Origin: an uncultured Halocynthiibacter sp.
GTDB lineage: Bacteria > Pseudomonadota > Alphaproteobacteria > Rhodobacterales > Rhodobacteraceae
Length of the DNA: 64,000 nt
Assembly: GCA_947503035.1 (NCBI GenBank)
Contig: CANNCD010000002.1
Span: forward strand, 124,001 to 188,000
Direction: 5' to 3'
Of this stretch, positions 8,783 to 19,310 are shown piece after piece. Under the pieces are notes generated by a model. The model did not search any database. It worked only from the letters and a program-made list of their open reading frames with translations, and was not told where the DNA came from. The number at the start of each line of letters is the position of its first letter. The first letter of the stretch is position 1. A program made the position numbers and the translations under genes.

Positions 8783-9559
8783 CTAAACCAGTTCGCGTTT
8801 TTCAATGAAATGACCGTAAAGCGTAGTCAGAACGCTAATGCCGGTCATGATTGAAACCCAATAAAGCGCAGCTTGGAGAATGCCAAAGACAACCAAGTAA
8901 TCAAGAAGAGGCAGCGCGCTCAGTTCCGCCACCAAGCGAACAACCGTTGAGAAGGCTGCCGTCACAATAAGTAGAACAAACAGGCTTAGCCATTTTCCAG
9001 AAAACGCACTCTGGGCCTCTCGGAACGACATTTGCCTTCCAAGCGCACCCGCCACGAGTACGGGACTAAGGCTGAAAAACACCATCGAAAACACGATGTT
9101 CAGTACGAGAGGCACCAACATCATCCCAATAGCGCCAACAGTTATTCCATTTGGAAAAACGGCGAACAAAATTGAATTAAACAGAAGCCAAATGATCAAA
9201 AGTACGGCGGCAATAAGAAAGAACACCAAAGCAATCAGTAGGCCACGAAAAAAATAAGAGGCGATATTTTTTCCATGAAATTTAGGAAGGACCGACCGAG
9301 GCGTCTCGTTCAAGAGAACATAACGGTGCCATGCAACGGCGATCCAAAGGAATCCAACCATCCAGAGAGTGATCAAGAGAACAACAAGTAGTGTCTCGCG
9401 CGCCCCAAACTGAACGAAGTTACCAAAGTCCAACGCCCAAACAACGGCATATGAGCATGCAAACAGGATGAAATAGATCAGTCCAGAAATCTGGAGCGCT
9501 GCACGAAAATTTCCAAAGACCTGCCGCAACGCATGTATAAAAATTCTCAGTCCAAGCAC
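8783..9559 (-). CDS. Integral membrane protein of unknown function
   Basis: I do not recognise this protein. It has about six hydrophobic segments (around residues 20-45, 55-75, 100-130, 140-165, 185-210 and 220-245) separated by short polar stretches, with WHRYVLLNE and the basic segment PKFHGKNIASYFFRG between helices. No catalytic motif or signal peptide is visible. The overall pattern is reminiscent of membrane domains found in DUF-type proteins around polar-head metabolism, but that is only an impression. No ATG is suitable: a GTG at 9559 lies behind GGAAGA, and TTG codons at 9571 and 9553 are alternatives. Confidence 0.7.
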   Translation of the reverse strand: MLGLRIFIHALRQVFGNFRAALQISGLIYFILFACSYAVVWALDFGNFVQFGARETLLVVLLITLWMVGFLWIAVAWHRYVLLNETPRSVLPKFHGKNIASYFFRGLLIALVFFLIAAVLLIIWLLFNSILFAVFPNGITVGAIGMMLVPLVLNIVFSMVFFSLSPVLVAGALGRQMSFREAQSAFSGKWLSLFVLLIVTAAFSTVVRLVAELSALPLLDYLVVFGILQAALYWVSIMTGISVLTTLYGHFIEKRELV

Positions 9560-9702
9560 GCATTCTTCCAATCAATTGTATTAAAATCGCCCATTCCTAA
9601 CAATTATCCCCTATCACATGCAAATCTAAACCACCGCTAAGCTTGCCCCGAACGTAAAAACCCTGTAACGCCACGGCGATACCTTCGACCTTGGAGAAAC
9701 AC

Positions 9703-10929
9703 ATGTCTGCGCCTAAAAAAGTAGTTCTGGCCTATTCCGGTGGCCTTGATACATCGATCATTCTGAAATGGTTGGAAATTGAATACGGCTGTGAGGTCGT
9801 GACATTCACTGCCGATCTTGGCCAAGGCGAAGAGCTTGAGCCTGCGCGCAAGAAAGCCGAGCTTTTGGGCGTGAAGCCTGAGAACATCTTTATCGAAGAC
9901 GTGCGTGAAGAATTCGTTCGTGATTTCGTATTCCCAATGTTCCGCGCAAACGCCCAGTACGAAGGTCTATATCTTCTTGGTACGTCCATCGCGCGTCCGT
10001 TGATCTCCAAGCGTCTTGTTGAGATCGCGGAACAAACTGGTGCGGATGCTGTTGCACACGGCGCAACCGGCAAAGGCAACGATCAGGTTCGCTTTGAATT
10101 GGCTGCCTATGCGTTGAACCCAGACATCACTGTAATCGCCCCTTGGCGCGAGTGGGATCTTCAGTCGCGCACGAAATTGTTGGAATTCGCCGAGGCGCAC
10201 CAGATCCCAATCGCAAAAGACAAACGTGGCGAAGCTCCGTTCTCGGTTGATGCGAACCTTCTGCACACGTCTTCCGAAGGTAAGGTCCTTGAGGATCCAG
10301 CGATCGACGCACCAGATTACGTTTACCAGCGCACGGTAAACCCAGAAGACGCGCCAAACACACCTGAGTTCATCGAGATCGGGTTCGAAAAAGGTGACGC
10401 GGTTTCCATCGACGGCGTTGCGATGTCCCCAGCGACACTTTTGGCAAAGCTGAACGAACTGGGCGGCAAGCACGGCTGTGGCCGTCTTGACCTTGTTGAG
10501 GGTCGTTTCGTTGGCATGAAGTCCCGCGGCATTTATGAAACTCCTGGTGGCGAACTTCTTCTAGAGGCGCACCGCGGTATCGAATCCATCACCATGGACC
10601 GTGGCGCGATGCACCTAAAGGACGAGCTCATGCCGAAATACGCTGAGCTGATCTATAACGGTTTCTGGTATTCCCCAGAGCGTGAGATGCTTCAGGCGGC
10701 AATCGACAAGTCACAAGAGCACGTGACAGGTACCGTTCGTTTGAAACTCTACAAAGGTCTTGCGCGCACCGTTGGTCGTTGGTCCGATCACTCGCTTTAC
10801 TCAGAAGCACACGTGACATTCGAAGACGATGCCGGCGCATACGATCAGGCGGACGCCGCTGGGTTCATCCAGCTTCAAGCGCTTCGTTTGAAATTGATAG
10901 CAGCCCGCAACAAGCGCGTAGCTAAATAA
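9703..10929 (+). CDS. argG: Argininosuccinate synthase
   Basis: A 408-residue enzyme that joins citrulline and aspartate with ATP in arginine synthesis. The N-terminal PP-loop AYSGGLDTS, the downstream [10 protein letters not shown] (about 123-132) and the EFxEIGFEKG region are typical of ArgG. The start ATG at 9703 is preceded by TTGGAGAAACAC, a good ribosome-binding site; the frame is open only four codons further upstream. Codon use favours C/T-ending highly expressed codons. A strong intrinsic terminator follows directly. Confidence 0.97.
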   Translation: MSAPKKVVLAYSGGLDTSIILKWLEIEYGCEVVTFTADLGQGEELEPARKKAELLGVKPENIFIEDVREEFVRDFVFPMFRANAQYEGLYLLGTSIARPLISKRLVEIAEQTGADAVAHGATGKGNDQVRFELAAYALNPDITVIAPWREWDLQSRTKLLEFAEAHQIPIAKDKRGEAPFSVDANLLHTSSEGKVLEDPAIDAPDYVYQRTVNPEDAPNTPEFIEIGFEKGDAVSIDGVAMSPATLLAKLNELGGKHGCGRLDLVEGRFVGMKSRGIYETPGGELLLEAHRGIESITMDRGAMHLKDELMPKYAELIYNGFWYSPEREMLQAAIDKSQEHVTGTVRLKLYKGLARTVGRWSDHSLYSEAHVTFEDDAGAYDQADAAGFIQLQALRLKLIAARNKRVAK

Positions 10930-10934
10930 AATCA

Positions 10935-10960
10935 AAAGGCGTCGCTCTTGCGGCGCCTTT
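10935..10960 (+). terminator. Intrinsic terminator of argG
   Basis: An 11-bp stem (AAAGGCGTCGC pairing with GCGGCGCCTTT, one G-T pair) with a TCTT loop ends in a T-rich tail. It starts 6 bp after the argG stop codon. Confidence 0.85.
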
Positions 10961-11055
10961 ATTCCATCCGATCCCGTTTCCGTGAGCTCACCTCCCTGTG
11001 AATTGCAGTCCTCCGGAACCCCGATCATAGTTCCCTCAACACAGAGGAGAACACC

Positions 11056-11706
11056 ATGTCACCACTCAAATACATTCGTATCGCTGCGCTTCTTGGGGCA
11101 ACCATTGCCGGTAGCACCGCGCAGGCCGAAACCATCGAAAAGCTCATCGTGGCTGGCGGCTGTTTCTGGTGTGTCGAAAGTGATTTCGAAAGCGTCGATG
11201 GCGTGATCGAGGCGGTGTCTGGGTTTTCGGGCGGTGAACGTCCAAACCCGACGTATAAGCAAGTATCACGCGGCGGCACCGGCCATGTCGAAGCCGTTGA
11301 AATCACCTATGACGCCGATGTGGTCAGCCACGAACGTTTGATCAATCTGTTCCTTCGGTCCATTGACCCCACAGATGCGGGTGGTCAATTTTGTGATCGG
11401 GGTGAACCCTATAAAACCGCTATTTTCTATTCAGGTGCCGGTGAAAAAGACACTGTTCTTGCCGAAATCGCCACCGCCGAGAAAACGCTGGGCAAAGATA
11501 TCGTAACCCGTGTTGAGCCTGCTGGGGCGTTTTATGCCGCCGATGAGGGGCATCAAGATTACTACAAAAGCGAGTCACTCATCGTCAGCCGGTTCGGCCC
11601 GATTAGCAAAGCCAAGGCGTATAAACGATACCGCGATGCCTGTGGACGGGATCAGGCGGTTACAGCGCTTTGGGGCGCAGAGGCCCCATTTGCCGACGCG
11701 CACTAA
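11056..11706 (+). CDS. msrA: Peptide-methionine (S)-S-oxide reductase, exported
   Basis: A 216-residue MsrA with the catalytic motif GGCFWC (C36) and the family motifs GHVEAVEITYD and DEGHQDYY. The N-terminus MSPLKYIRIAALLGATIAGS followed by TAQA-E looks like a cleavable signal peptide with an AQA cleavage site, so the enzyme probably repairs oxidised methionine in the periplasm rather than in the cytosol. A C-terminal cysteine near residue 197 (DACGRDQ) may be the resolving residue. Start ATG has AGGAGA upstream. The 3' end overlaps the convergent kinase gene by 4 bp. Confidence 0.92.
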   Translation: MSPLKYIRIAALLGATIAGSTAQAETIEKLIVAGGCFWCVESDFESVDGVIEAVSGFSGGERPNPTYKQVSRGGTGHVEAVEITYDADVVSHERLINLFLRSIDPTDAGGQFCDRGEPYKTAIFYSGAGEKDTVLAEIATAEKTLGKDIVTRVEPAGAFYAADEGHQDYYKSESLIVSRFGPISKAKAYKRYRDACGRDQAVTALWGAEAPFADAH

Positions 11707-12575
11707 AGTTTCGCGATAAACGCATCGACCTCTGATCGGGCTGGAATTGCATCTGCGGTTCCGGCCCGTGTCACTTTTATCGCGGCTGCGGCACTTGCCA
11801 ATTTCATCGCTGATTTGATGTCGAAACCCTCATCCCGCGCGGCGGCGAAATAGCCTGCAAAAGTATCCCCCGCGGCGGTCGTATCGACCACATCAACGCG
11901 ATGACTTGGGACGCTCGTCACGGTCCCCGCGTGATGCAAGTCGGCCCCAACGCCGCCCTTGGTGACAATGACTTCATCCACAGGAAGGTCGGCGATATCA
12001 GTCTCTAACGCTGCCAAAAGTTGGTCTTTTTCGATCTCATTCATCGCCAGAATGGACACAAACGGCAAAACATCTCGCACCGCATCCACATCAAACGGCG
12101 CGGCGGAATACATCACACGCGCACCCCGTTCATGGGCAATTTTCGCCGCGATTTGTTGGTGTGTTGTTTCGTTTTGAATCAGCAAAATGTCGTCGGGCCC
12201 AGCGCCCGATAGTGCCTTGCGAACAGCGGCCTCATCAAATGCATAGTTCGCCCCGCGATACAGAACGATCGCATTTTCACCGTCTGCGGCCACATTGATA
12301 ATCGCGTGACCCGTGGGTTCCGAAGATTGCGAAATATGGTCGACGCCCACGCCATAGGACCGAAGTCGATCAAGCGTCCAATCGCCATCGGCACCAATGG
12401 CACCGATGTGGTGAACGGTCGCCCCAGCCTTAGCCGCGGCAACCGATTGATTTGCGCCTTTACCCCCTAGGCCCGTTTTCACATTTGTCGCCGCCAGCGT
12501 TTCCCCCGGAGAGGGCAGAACAGGCACCGCATAGAAATGGTCAACGTTGATCGAGCCTAGATTGTAAATCGCCAT
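11703..12575 (-). CDS. rbsK: PfkB-family sugar kinase, ribokinase-like
   Basis: A 290-residue kinase with the PfkB signature near the C-terminus (DTTAAGDTFAGYFAAA, catalytic Asp in the AAGD loop) and the N-terminal GGKGANQSVAAAKAGA motif that characterises ribokinases. It would phosphorylate ribose or a similar sugar. Its ATG shares one base with the maeB stop (TAATG), so it is co-transcribed behind maeB. No ribose transporter is nearby, so the substrate is an inference from the family. Confidence 0.83.
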   Translation of the reverse strand: MAIYNLGSINVDHFYAVPVLPSPGETLAATNVKTGLGGKGANQSVAAAKAGATVHHIGAIGADGDWTLDRLRSYGVGVDHISQSSEPTGHAIINVAADGENAIVLYRGANYAFDEAAVRKALSGAGPDDILLIQNETTHQQIAAKIAHERGARVMYSAAPFDVDAVRDVLPFVSILAMNEIEKDQLLAALETDIADLPVDEVIVTKGGVGADLHHAGTVTSVPSHRVDVVDTTAAGDTFAGYFAAARDEGFDIKSAMKLASAAAAIKVTRAGTADAIPARSEVDAFIAKL

Positions 12576-14833
12576 TACTTTTCCTTACATGCCGCCAAAA
12601 TCGCCATGTTCAGAATGTCATTTGTGGTTGAGCCTGTCGAACAAATTTGGATCGGCTTATCCACACCTGCAAGGATCGGACCGATCACGGTCGCGCCGGC
12701 CATTTCCTGCATCAGTTTAACGGAAATCGACGCAGAGTGACGTGCGGGCACAACCAAGACGTTCGCCGGACCAGACAGGCGCGAGAACGGATATTTATCC
12801 ATCGCCTCCATGTTCAGGGCTACGTCGACGGTCATCTCGCCTTCGTATTCGAAGTTCACGCCGCGCTTGTCCAAAACCGCAGGGGCAAGGTGCATTTTCT
12901 CGGCGCGCTCGGACACAGGATAGCCAAATGTCGAGAAGGACACGAACGCCACCCTTGGTTCAAGCCCAAGCGTGCGCGCAACATCTGCGCCACGTTCGGC
13001 AATGGTGGCAAGATCGTTTTCATCCGGCCATTCCTGTACCAAAGTATCAGAGATCAGAACGATCCGCCCCTTGTGCAACAGCGCTGTCACACCCACCGCG
13101 CCATCGGCGGCCGATGCATCAAACACATAATTGATGTGGTTCAAGACGTGCGCAGATTTACGCGTTGCACCGGTAACAAGCCCATCGCCGTGTCCGTGCG
13201 CCAACATGAGCGCCGAGAACACATGACGATCACGCGCCGCCAGACGGTGAATATCGGAACGGTCATAGCCCTTACGTTGCAGACGATTGTACAAGAAATC
13301 CTTGTACTTATCGAGATGCACGGTGTTCGCGGCGTTGACGATCTCAAGCTGACCAACAGCGTCACCCAAACCAGCGGCGGTCAGTTTCTCGGCCACATCA
13401 GTTTCACGACCCACAACGATTGCCTTACCCATACCGTTGCGTTGGTAATTCACAGCGGCACGTAGGACGCGGATGTCGTCGCCCTCGGCGAAAATCATGC
13501 GGGCCTGACGGGCGCGAGCACGGGCGTTGATGCCGCGAAGAATGCTGGCTGTTGGGTCCATGCGCGCCTTGAGGCTGTCCTCATAGCCAACCATGTCGAC
13601 GATTGGACGACGTGCGACACCGGTATCCATGCCAGCCTTGGCAACCGCTGGCGGGATAAGCGAAATGAGACGAGGGTCAAACGGCGTCGGAATAATGTAG
13701 TCACGACCAAAGGTCAGCTTGCGACCATAGGCCATCGCCACCTCATCCGGCACATCTTCGCGGGCAAGTTCAGCAAGCGCCTCGGCACAGGCGATCTTCA
13801 TCTCGTCATTGATCGCACGCGCATGGATATCAAGCGCACCACGGAAGAGATACGGGAAACCAAGCACGTTGTTTACTTGGTTCGGATAGTCAGAGCGGCC
13901 CGTCGCAACAATCGCATCATCGCGCACGGCGTGGGCTTCTTCTGGTGTAATTTCGGGATCGGGGTTCGCCATGGCAAAAATCACCGGATCTTTGGCCATG
14001 CTTTCAACCATCTTCGGCGTCAAAGCACCCTTGGCCGACACACCAAGAAACACGTCGCAACCGTCAACAGCATCCTCAAGGCTGCGCGCCTCGGTCTTCA
14101 CAGCATGTGCAGATTTCCATTGGTTCATGCCCTCGGTACGACCTTGGTAAATCACACCCTTGGTGTCGCACATGATACAGTTTTCATTCTTGGCACCCAT
14201 GCGCTTGATCAGCTCAAGACAGGCAATACCCGCCGCGCCAGCGCCGTTTAGAACGATCTTTACATCTTCGATTTTCTTACCGGACAGGTGAAGCGCATTG
14301 ATAAGGCCAGCGGCGCAAATCACCGCAGTCCCGTGTTGGTCATCGTGGAACACTGGGATGTCCATGACTTCCTTGAGCTTCTGCTCGATGATGAAACACT
14401 CGGGTGCCTTGATGTCCTCAAGGTTGATGCCGCCAAAGCTTGGCCCCATCAATTTAACCGCGTTGATGAATTCATCCGCGTCCTCTGTGTCAAGCTCAAG
14501 GTCGATAGAGTTCACATCCGCGAAACGTTTGAACAGAACCGCCTTGCCTTCCATCACAGGTTTCGACGCAAGCGCACCAAGGTTCCCAAGACCAAGAACC
14601 GCGGTACCGTTGGAAATCACCGCAACCATGTTGCCCTTGTTTGTGTAATCATAGGCCGTCTCGGGGTTTTCCGCGATGGCTTCGCAGGGCACAGCAACAC
14701 CTGGGGAATAGGCAAGGGACAGATCCCGTTGCGTGGTCATCGGCGTGCTCGGCGTGACCTCATATTTACCCGGCGTGGGTTCCATGTGGTATGCGAGCGC
14801 TTCTTCTGCGGTAACTTTATTATTCGAGGACAT
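12575..14833 (-). CDS. maeB: NADP-dependent malic enzyme with phosphotransacetylase-like domain
   Basis: A 752-residue MaeB: an N-terminal malic enzyme (SLAYSPGVAVPC, FHDDQHGTAVI, the Rossmann motif VLNGAGAAGIACLEL) and a C-terminal phosphotransacetylase-like domain (from about 430; IFAEGDDIRVLRAA, GATRKSAHVLNHI). It converts malate to pyruvate with NADP; the C-terminal domain is thought to sense acetyl-CoA. The start at 14833 (MSSNNKVTAEE) gives the family length; the frame stays open upstream into the mutS coding region, but that part is antisense and has no family character. It is divergent from mutS across a 120-bp gap. Confidence 0.95.
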   Translation of the reverse strand: MSSNNKVTAEEALAYHMEPTPGKYEVTPSTPMTTQRDLSLAYSPGVAVPCEAIAENPETAYDYTNKGNMVAVISNGTAVLGLGNLGALASKPVMEGKAVLFKRFADVNSIDLELDTEDADEFINAVKLMGPSFGGINLEDIKAPECFIIEQKLKEVMDIPVFHDDQHGTAVICAAGLINALHLSGKKIEDVKIVLNGAGAAGIACLELIKRMGAKNENCIMCDTKGVIYQGRTEGMNQWKSAHAVKTEARSLEDAVDGCDVFLGVSAKGALTPKMVESMAKDPVIFAMANPDPEITPEEAHAVRDDAIVATGRSDYPNQVNNVLGFPYLFRGALDIHARAINDEMKIACAEALAELAREDVPDEVAMAYGRKLTFGRDYIIPTPFDPRLISLIPPAVAKAGMDTGVARRPIVDMVGYEDSLKARMDPTASILRGINARARARQARMIFAEGDDIRVLRAAVNYQRNGMGKAIVVGRETDVAEKLTAAGLGDAVGQLEIVNAANTVHLDKYKDFLYNRLQRKGYDRSDIHRLAARDRHVFSALMLAHGHGDGLVTGATRKSAHVLNHINYVFDASAADGAVGVTALLHKGRIVLISDTLVQEWPDENDLATIAERGADVARTLGLEPRVAFVSFSTFGYPVSERAEKMHLAPAVLDKRGVNFEYEGEMTVDVALNMEAMDKYPFSRLSGPANVLVVPARHSASISVKLMQEMAGATVIGPILAGVDKPIQICSTGSTTNDILNMAILAACKEK

Positions 14834-14953
14834 TGGGGCCTTATCCTTTATTGCAAACGAGACCCTTATTAGCCTTTGTCCACACCCTTCGCAACATTCG
14901 CCTTTTATCGCGTCGCGCCTGTCTTTAATGTTCCCCCAAAGAGCGAGGAAAAC

Positions 14954-17596
14954 ATGAGCGCAGCGAGCCAAAAAGTCACCCCAATGATGGCACAGTATCT
15001 TGAACTGAAAGAGCAATATGAAAGCGCTCTTTTGTTCTATCGGATGGGCGATTTCTACGAGATGTTCTTTCAGGATGCCGTGGACGCCGCAGCCGCGCTT
15101 GATATCGCCCTGACGAAACGTGGAAAACACGACGGGGTTGATATCCCAATGTGCGGTGTTCCGGTTCATGCGGCCGAGGGATATCTTCTGACGCTCATCC
15201 GCAAAGGGTTCCGTGTCGCCGTCTGCGAACAAATGGAAAGCCCCGCCGAAGCCAAAAAACGCGGCTATAAGGCCATCGTGAAACGGGATGTTGTGCGCCT
15301 TGTGACACCTGGGACACTGACCGAAGAGTCCCTCCTTGATGCGCGCCGTCACAACTATCTCGCTGCTTATTCCGAAATGCGTGACGAGGCGGCGCTGGCA
15401 TGGGCCGATATTTCAACCGGCGCGTTCCATGTGATGCCCTGCCCGCCCACGCGGCTTGGGCCAGAAATCGCCCGTCTTGCCCCCCGCGAATTGGTGGTGA
15501 GCGAGGCAAAAGAGCCCGATTTGTACGAGTTAGAGACTGATTTCGGTCTGTCCCTTACCCCATTATCCCGCGCAAGCTTCGACAGCACATCATCGGAAAA
15601 ACGGATCTGCGATCTGTTCAACGTCAAAACGCTCGACTCATTCGGTCAATTCAGTCGCGCGGAAATTTCCGCGATGGGCGCGATCATCGAATACCTTGAT
15701 ATCACCCAAAAGGGCCAACTCCCGATGTTGCGTCCGCCCATGCGCGAGGCCCTTGGCGGCGCGATGCAGATCGATGCCTCAACGCGGCGGAACCTTGAAC
15801 TCACTCAAAGCCTATCTGGTGGTCGTGACGGCTCGTTGCTTGCCGCGATTGATCGGACAACCACTGCGGCGGGTGGGCGATTGCTGGAACGTCGCATTTC
15901 AAGCCCCTCACGTGATCTTGCCACCATTCACACCCGTCTTGAGGCCGTCGATCACATGGTCGCCGATAGCGTGCTTTCGGCTGATCTTCGCGATCATTTG
16001 AAACGTGCGCCAGATATGGATCGCGCCCTTTCACGTTTGGCCTTGGATCGCGGTGGCCCCCGTGATCTTGCCGCTGTGCGTAACGGATTGGTTCAGGCGG
16101 GTGCCGTTGCCGAACGTCTTGCCGGTGATCTCCCACAGCTTCTTCGCGACGAGGCGTCCGCCCTTGTCGGTCACGACGCGCTACTCGCGCTTCTTGAGGC
16201 GACACTGATTGCGGAGCCACCACTTCTTGCCCGTGATGGTGGTTTCATCGCGGCCGGTTATGACGCCGATCTCGACGAAGCACGTAAATTGCGCGACGAA
16301 GGTCGCAGTGTCATCGCCGCGATGCAGGCCGAGTACGCCGAGGTCACAGGCATCACTGCGCTCAAGGTGAAACACAACAATGTCCTTGGCTATTTCATCG
16401 AAACCACCTCAGCCCATGCGAATAAAATGTTGTCTGAGCCGTTGTCCGAAACCTTTATTCATCGCCAGACCACTGCCAGTGCCGTGCGGTTTACGACAGT
16501 TGCCCTGTCCGAGATGGAGACCAAGATCCACAACGCCGGGTCCCGCGCGCTTGAGATCGAAAAACGTCTCTATCACAGCATAAGAGAGGCAATTCTCGCC
16601 CAAGCCGCCCAGATTGGTCAGACTGCGCGCGCCCTTGCCGAGATCGATTTGTCGACGGCCTTTGCCGACCTTGCGCTGGGTGAACGATGGGTGCGCCCCA
16701 CCGTGGACGGGAGCCGCGCGTTTGAAATCACCGGCGGCCGTCATCCCGTCGTTGAACTTGCCCTGCGTAAGCAGGGCGGCGATCCGTTTATCGCCAATAG
16801 CTGTGATTTGTCCGCACAGGACGGCGCGGCGATTTGGCTTTTGACCGGTCCGAATATGGCGGGTAAATCAACGTTCCTTCGTCAGAATGCGTTAATCGCG
16901 CTTCTTGCCCAAGTCGGGAGCTATGTCCCCGCCGAATCCGCGCATGTTGGGCTTGTGTCACAGCTATTCAGCCGCGTTGGCGCATCCGATGATCTGGCCC
17001 GTGGACGTTCGACGTTCATGGTAGAAATGGTCGAAACCGCCGCGATTTTGAACCAAGCGGACGACCGCGCGCTCGTTATTCTCGATGAAATCGGACGTGG
17101 TACGGCGACCTATGACGGGCTTTCGATTGCTTGGGCGACGCTTGAACATCTACACGATGCGAATAAATCCCGAGCTCTGTTCGCGACGCACTATCACGAA
17201 CTCACCGCGCTTTCGGCAAAGCTCGACGGTGTGGATAACGCCACCGTTGCTGTGAAGGAATGGGAAGGCGATGTGATCTTCCTTCACGAAGTGATCAAAG
17301 GTGCCGCGGATCGGAGTTACGGGGTGCAGGTTGCGAAACTTGCCGGTCTACCGGATGCGGTTGTGGAACGTGCGCGCGTGGTGCTGGATGCATTGGAAAA
17401 GGGAGAACGCGAGGGCGGCAAGAAACAAGCCGTTATCGACGATCTACCCCTATTTTCCATGGCTGCGGCCCCTGCCCCGAAACCCGTTGCGACCAATCCA
17501 GCCATAGAAAAGCTCGCCGAGGTGATCCCCGACGAGCTAAGCGCCAAACAGGCGCTTGATCTTATTTATCAGCTTAAGGATCTAAGCCGGGTTTGA
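14954..17596 (+). CDS. mutS: DNA mismatch repair protein MutS
   Basis: An 880-residue MutS. The mismatch-reading domain is visible in the N-terminal FYRMGDFYEMF (Phe-x-Glu motif), followed by connector, lever and clamp domains and the ATPase with Walker A LTGPNMAGKSTFLRQ (about residue 630), the MVEMVETAAIL region and Walker B LVILDEIGRGTATYDG; the FATHYHEL histidine follows. ATG at 14954 is behind GAGCGAGGAA. It recognises base mismatches and recruits MutL. The 3' end overlaps convergent grpE by 15 bp. Confidence 0.97.
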   Translation: MSAASQKVTPMMAQYLELKEQYESALLFYRMGDFYEMFFQDAVDAAAALDIALTKRGKHDGVDIPMCGVPVHAAEGYLLTLIRKGFRVAVCEQMESPAEAKKRGYKAIVKRDVVRLVTPGTLTEESLLDARRHNYLAAYSEMRDEAALAWADISTGAFHVMPCPPTRLGPEIARLAPRELVVSEAKEPDLYELETDFGLSLTPLSRASFDSTSSEKRICDLFNVKTLDSFGQFSRAEISAMGAIIEYLDITQKGQLPMLRPPMREALGGAMQIDASTRRNLELTQSLSGGRDGSLLAAIDRTTTAAGGRLLERRISSPSRDLATIHTRLEAVDHMVADSVLSADLRDHLKRAPDMDRALSRLALDRGGPRDLAAVRNGLVQAGAVAERLAGDLPQLLRDEASALVGHDALLALLEATLIAEPPLLARDGGFIAAGYDADLDEARKLRDEGRSVIAAMQAEYAEVTGITALKVKHNNVLGYFIETTSAHANKMLSEPLSETFIHRQTTASAVRFTTVALSEMETKIHNAGSRALEIEKRLYHSIREAILAQAAQIGQTARALAEIDLSTAFADLALGERWVRPTVDGSRAFEITGGRHPVVELALRKQGGDPFIANSCDLSAQDGAAIWLLTGPNMAGKSTFLRQNALIALLAQVGSYVPAESAHVGLVSQLFSRVGASDDLARGRSTFMVEMVETAAILNQADDRALVILDEIGRGTATYDGLSIAWATLEHLHDANKSRALFATHYHELTALSAKLDGVDNATVAVKEWEGDVIFLHEVIKGAADRSYGVQVAKLAGLPDAVVERARVVLDALEKGEREGGKKQAVIDDLPLFSMAAAPAPKPVATNPAIEKLAEVIPDELSAKQALDLIYQLKDLSRV

Positions 17597-18145
17597 CGAA
17601 ACGCCAACCTGCGCCGCACGCAACAGACGGTCGTGAAGCATAAAGCCCTCGGCCATCACTTGGATGATGTCGCCGGCCTTGGTGTTTGGCACGGGGGCCT
17701 CGAACATGGCTTCGTGCTCTTTCGGATCAAACGCATCGCCCACTGCAGGGGAAATGATGTTGATGCCGTGCTTGGCGAACACAGTCGTCAATTCGCGCAT
17801 GGTCAATTCGATCCCTTCGATCAACGCAGCATTCGCCTCGCGCTGTTCGTCGGTGATGGTTTCGACCGCACGTTTCATGTTGTCATACACTGGCAACATA
17901 TCGCGCGCCAATTTGGAGCCGCCATAGTTCTCGGCCTCTTTGCGATCGCGATCGGACCGCTTGCGTGCGTTTTCCGCATCCGCAAGGGCCCGCATGAAAC
18001 GGTCGCGGTAATCATCACGCTCGGCAATGATCGCATCAACGTTGGCCATGGCCTCGTCTTCTGGTGTCATTTCCTCTGCGGCGTCCATCGCGGCTTCGAT
18101 GTCCTCGATGTCATCCAAAAATTCGTCGTTCTTTGGCTCTGCCAT
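17582..18145 (-). CDS. grpE: GrpE nucleotide exchange factor of DnaK
   Basis: A 187-residue protein with an acidic, helical N-terminus (long coiled coil, residues 10-95, including ENARKRSDRDRKEAENYG) and a C-terminal beta domain with the GrpE motifs PAVGDAFDPKEHEAM and LLRAAQVGVS. It speeds ADP release from DnaK. It lies 10 bp after hrcA, so hrcA-grpE form an operon; dnaK and dnaJ are not in the window. Confidence 0.95.
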   Translation of the reverse strand: MAEPKNDEFLDDIEDIEAAMDAAEEMTPEDEAMANVDAIIAERDDYRDRFMRALADAENARKRSDRDRKEAENYGGSKLARDMLPVYDNMKRAVETITDEQREANAALIEGIELTMRELTTVFAKHGINIISPAVGDAFDPKEHEAMFEAPVPNTKAGDIIQVMAEGFMLHDRLLRAAQVGVSSNPA

Positions 18146-18155
18146 ATTCTCTTCC

Positions 18156-19214
18156 TTAGCCCTGATCCGAGATCAGTTTCCCGACCAGCTGTGCCGTGTA
18201 ATCCACGATCGGCACGATCCGCCCATAATTCAGGCGAGTCGGACCAATTACGCCGACCGCACCCACTATCTTACGATCAGCGTTCATATAGGGAGATACC
18301 ACCAAAGAGGAACCCGAAAGTGAAAAAAGTTTGTTCTCAGAACCAATAAAAATGCGCACACCTTCGCCTTCGTCGGTCAATTCAAGGAAATCGGCGATAT
18401 CCCGTTTGCGTTCGAGGTCATCAAACAGGGTCCGGATGCGTTCAAGATCACCCTCTTGCCCCTCCAAAAGATTCGCGCGCCCACGTACAATCAACCTCTC
18501 ATGCGGGTCGCCTTCGTTTTCCCAGATGGCGAGGCCGCTTTCGACCATAGCATGGGCAAGCGTGTCGATCTCTTGGCGCCGCGAGGTCAGCTCGGTTTTC
18601 ATTCGCAACCGGAGTTCGGAAAGTGTCAGACCCTCGGCCATGGCATTCAGGAAATTCGCCGCCTCACGCATGGACGAGGGGGTTTGGCCCATCGGTGGCG
18701 TGAACACGCGGTTTTCAACGTGACCATCAGCAAAGACCAGAACAACCAGCGCGCGGTCGGCGGCAAGGCTTACGAATTCGATATGCTTGATCGCCGCCTC
18801 GTGCTTGGGCGTCAGAACAAGGCTCGCCCCATGCGTAATCCCAGAGAGCGCGGCCCCGACGCTATCAAGCATCGTCCCAACGTCCCGTTCATTTGAGCCA
18901 AGTGTCGCGTCGATCTTTTCGCGATCTGTAATGTCTGGGGTGTTCACCTCAAGCAAACCATCCACAAACATCCGCAGACCAGATTGCGTCGGGATACGGC
19001 CCGCGGACACATGCGGCGCCTCGAGCAAGCCGAGGAATTCAAGATCCTGCATCACGTTGCGAACCGTCGCGGCGGACACCTTTTCGTTCATGGTCCGCGT
19101 CAACGTCCGCGAACCCACAGGCCCACCGGTATCAAGATAGCCCTCAACCACGCGGCGAAACACTTCGCGCGACCGGTCATTCATTTCAGACAGTATTTCA
19201 CTATGATCATTCAT
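18156..19214 (-). CDS. hrcA: Heat-inducible transcription repressor HrcA
   Basis: A 352-residue HrcA. The N-terminal winged helix is visible in [17 protein letters not shown] and the recognition helix in [18 protein letters not shown]; the GAF-like middle and the C-terminal [20 protein letters not shown] segment complete the family pattern. HrcA binds CIRCE operators of groE and related operons. I see no CIRCE element in the 96-bp gap to rph, so this gene does not look autoregulated from there. grpE follows in the same operon. Confidence 0.95.
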   Translation of the reverse strand: MNDHSEILSEMNDRSREVFRRVVEGYLDTGGPVGSRTLTRTMNEKVSAATVRNVMQDLEFLGLLEAPHVSAGRIPTQSGLRMFVDGLLEVNTPDITDREKIDATLGSNERDVGTMLDSVGAALSGITHGASLVLTPKHEAAIKHIEFVSLAADRALVVLVFADGHVENRVFTPPMGQTPSSMREAANFLNAMAEGLTLSELRLRMKTELTSRRQEIDTLAHAMVESGLAIWENEGDPHERLIVRGRANLLEGQEGDLERIRTLFDDLERKRDIADFLELTDEGEGVRIFIGSENKLFSLSGSSLVVSPYMNADRKIVGAVGVIGPTRLNYGRIVPIVDYTAQLVGKLISDQG

Positions 19215-19310
19215 ATCCCCATTAAAAGCGATCTTGCGCCAACGTCAATCGGGCTTGCGTTTGTTGGGGTGTCATGGGTATCTGGACACAACAATCTGAA
19301 AGGAATTCCC

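Noticed and set aside
14834-15352. An open upstream extension of maeB of about 170 codons.
   Set aside because: It runs antisense through the divergent promoter and the start of mutS and has no malic-enzyme similarity; the ATG at 14833 gives the normal family length.
19215-19310. Possible CIRCE operator between hrcA and rph.
   Set aside because: No TTAGCACTC-N9-GAGTGCTAA or close variant is present.
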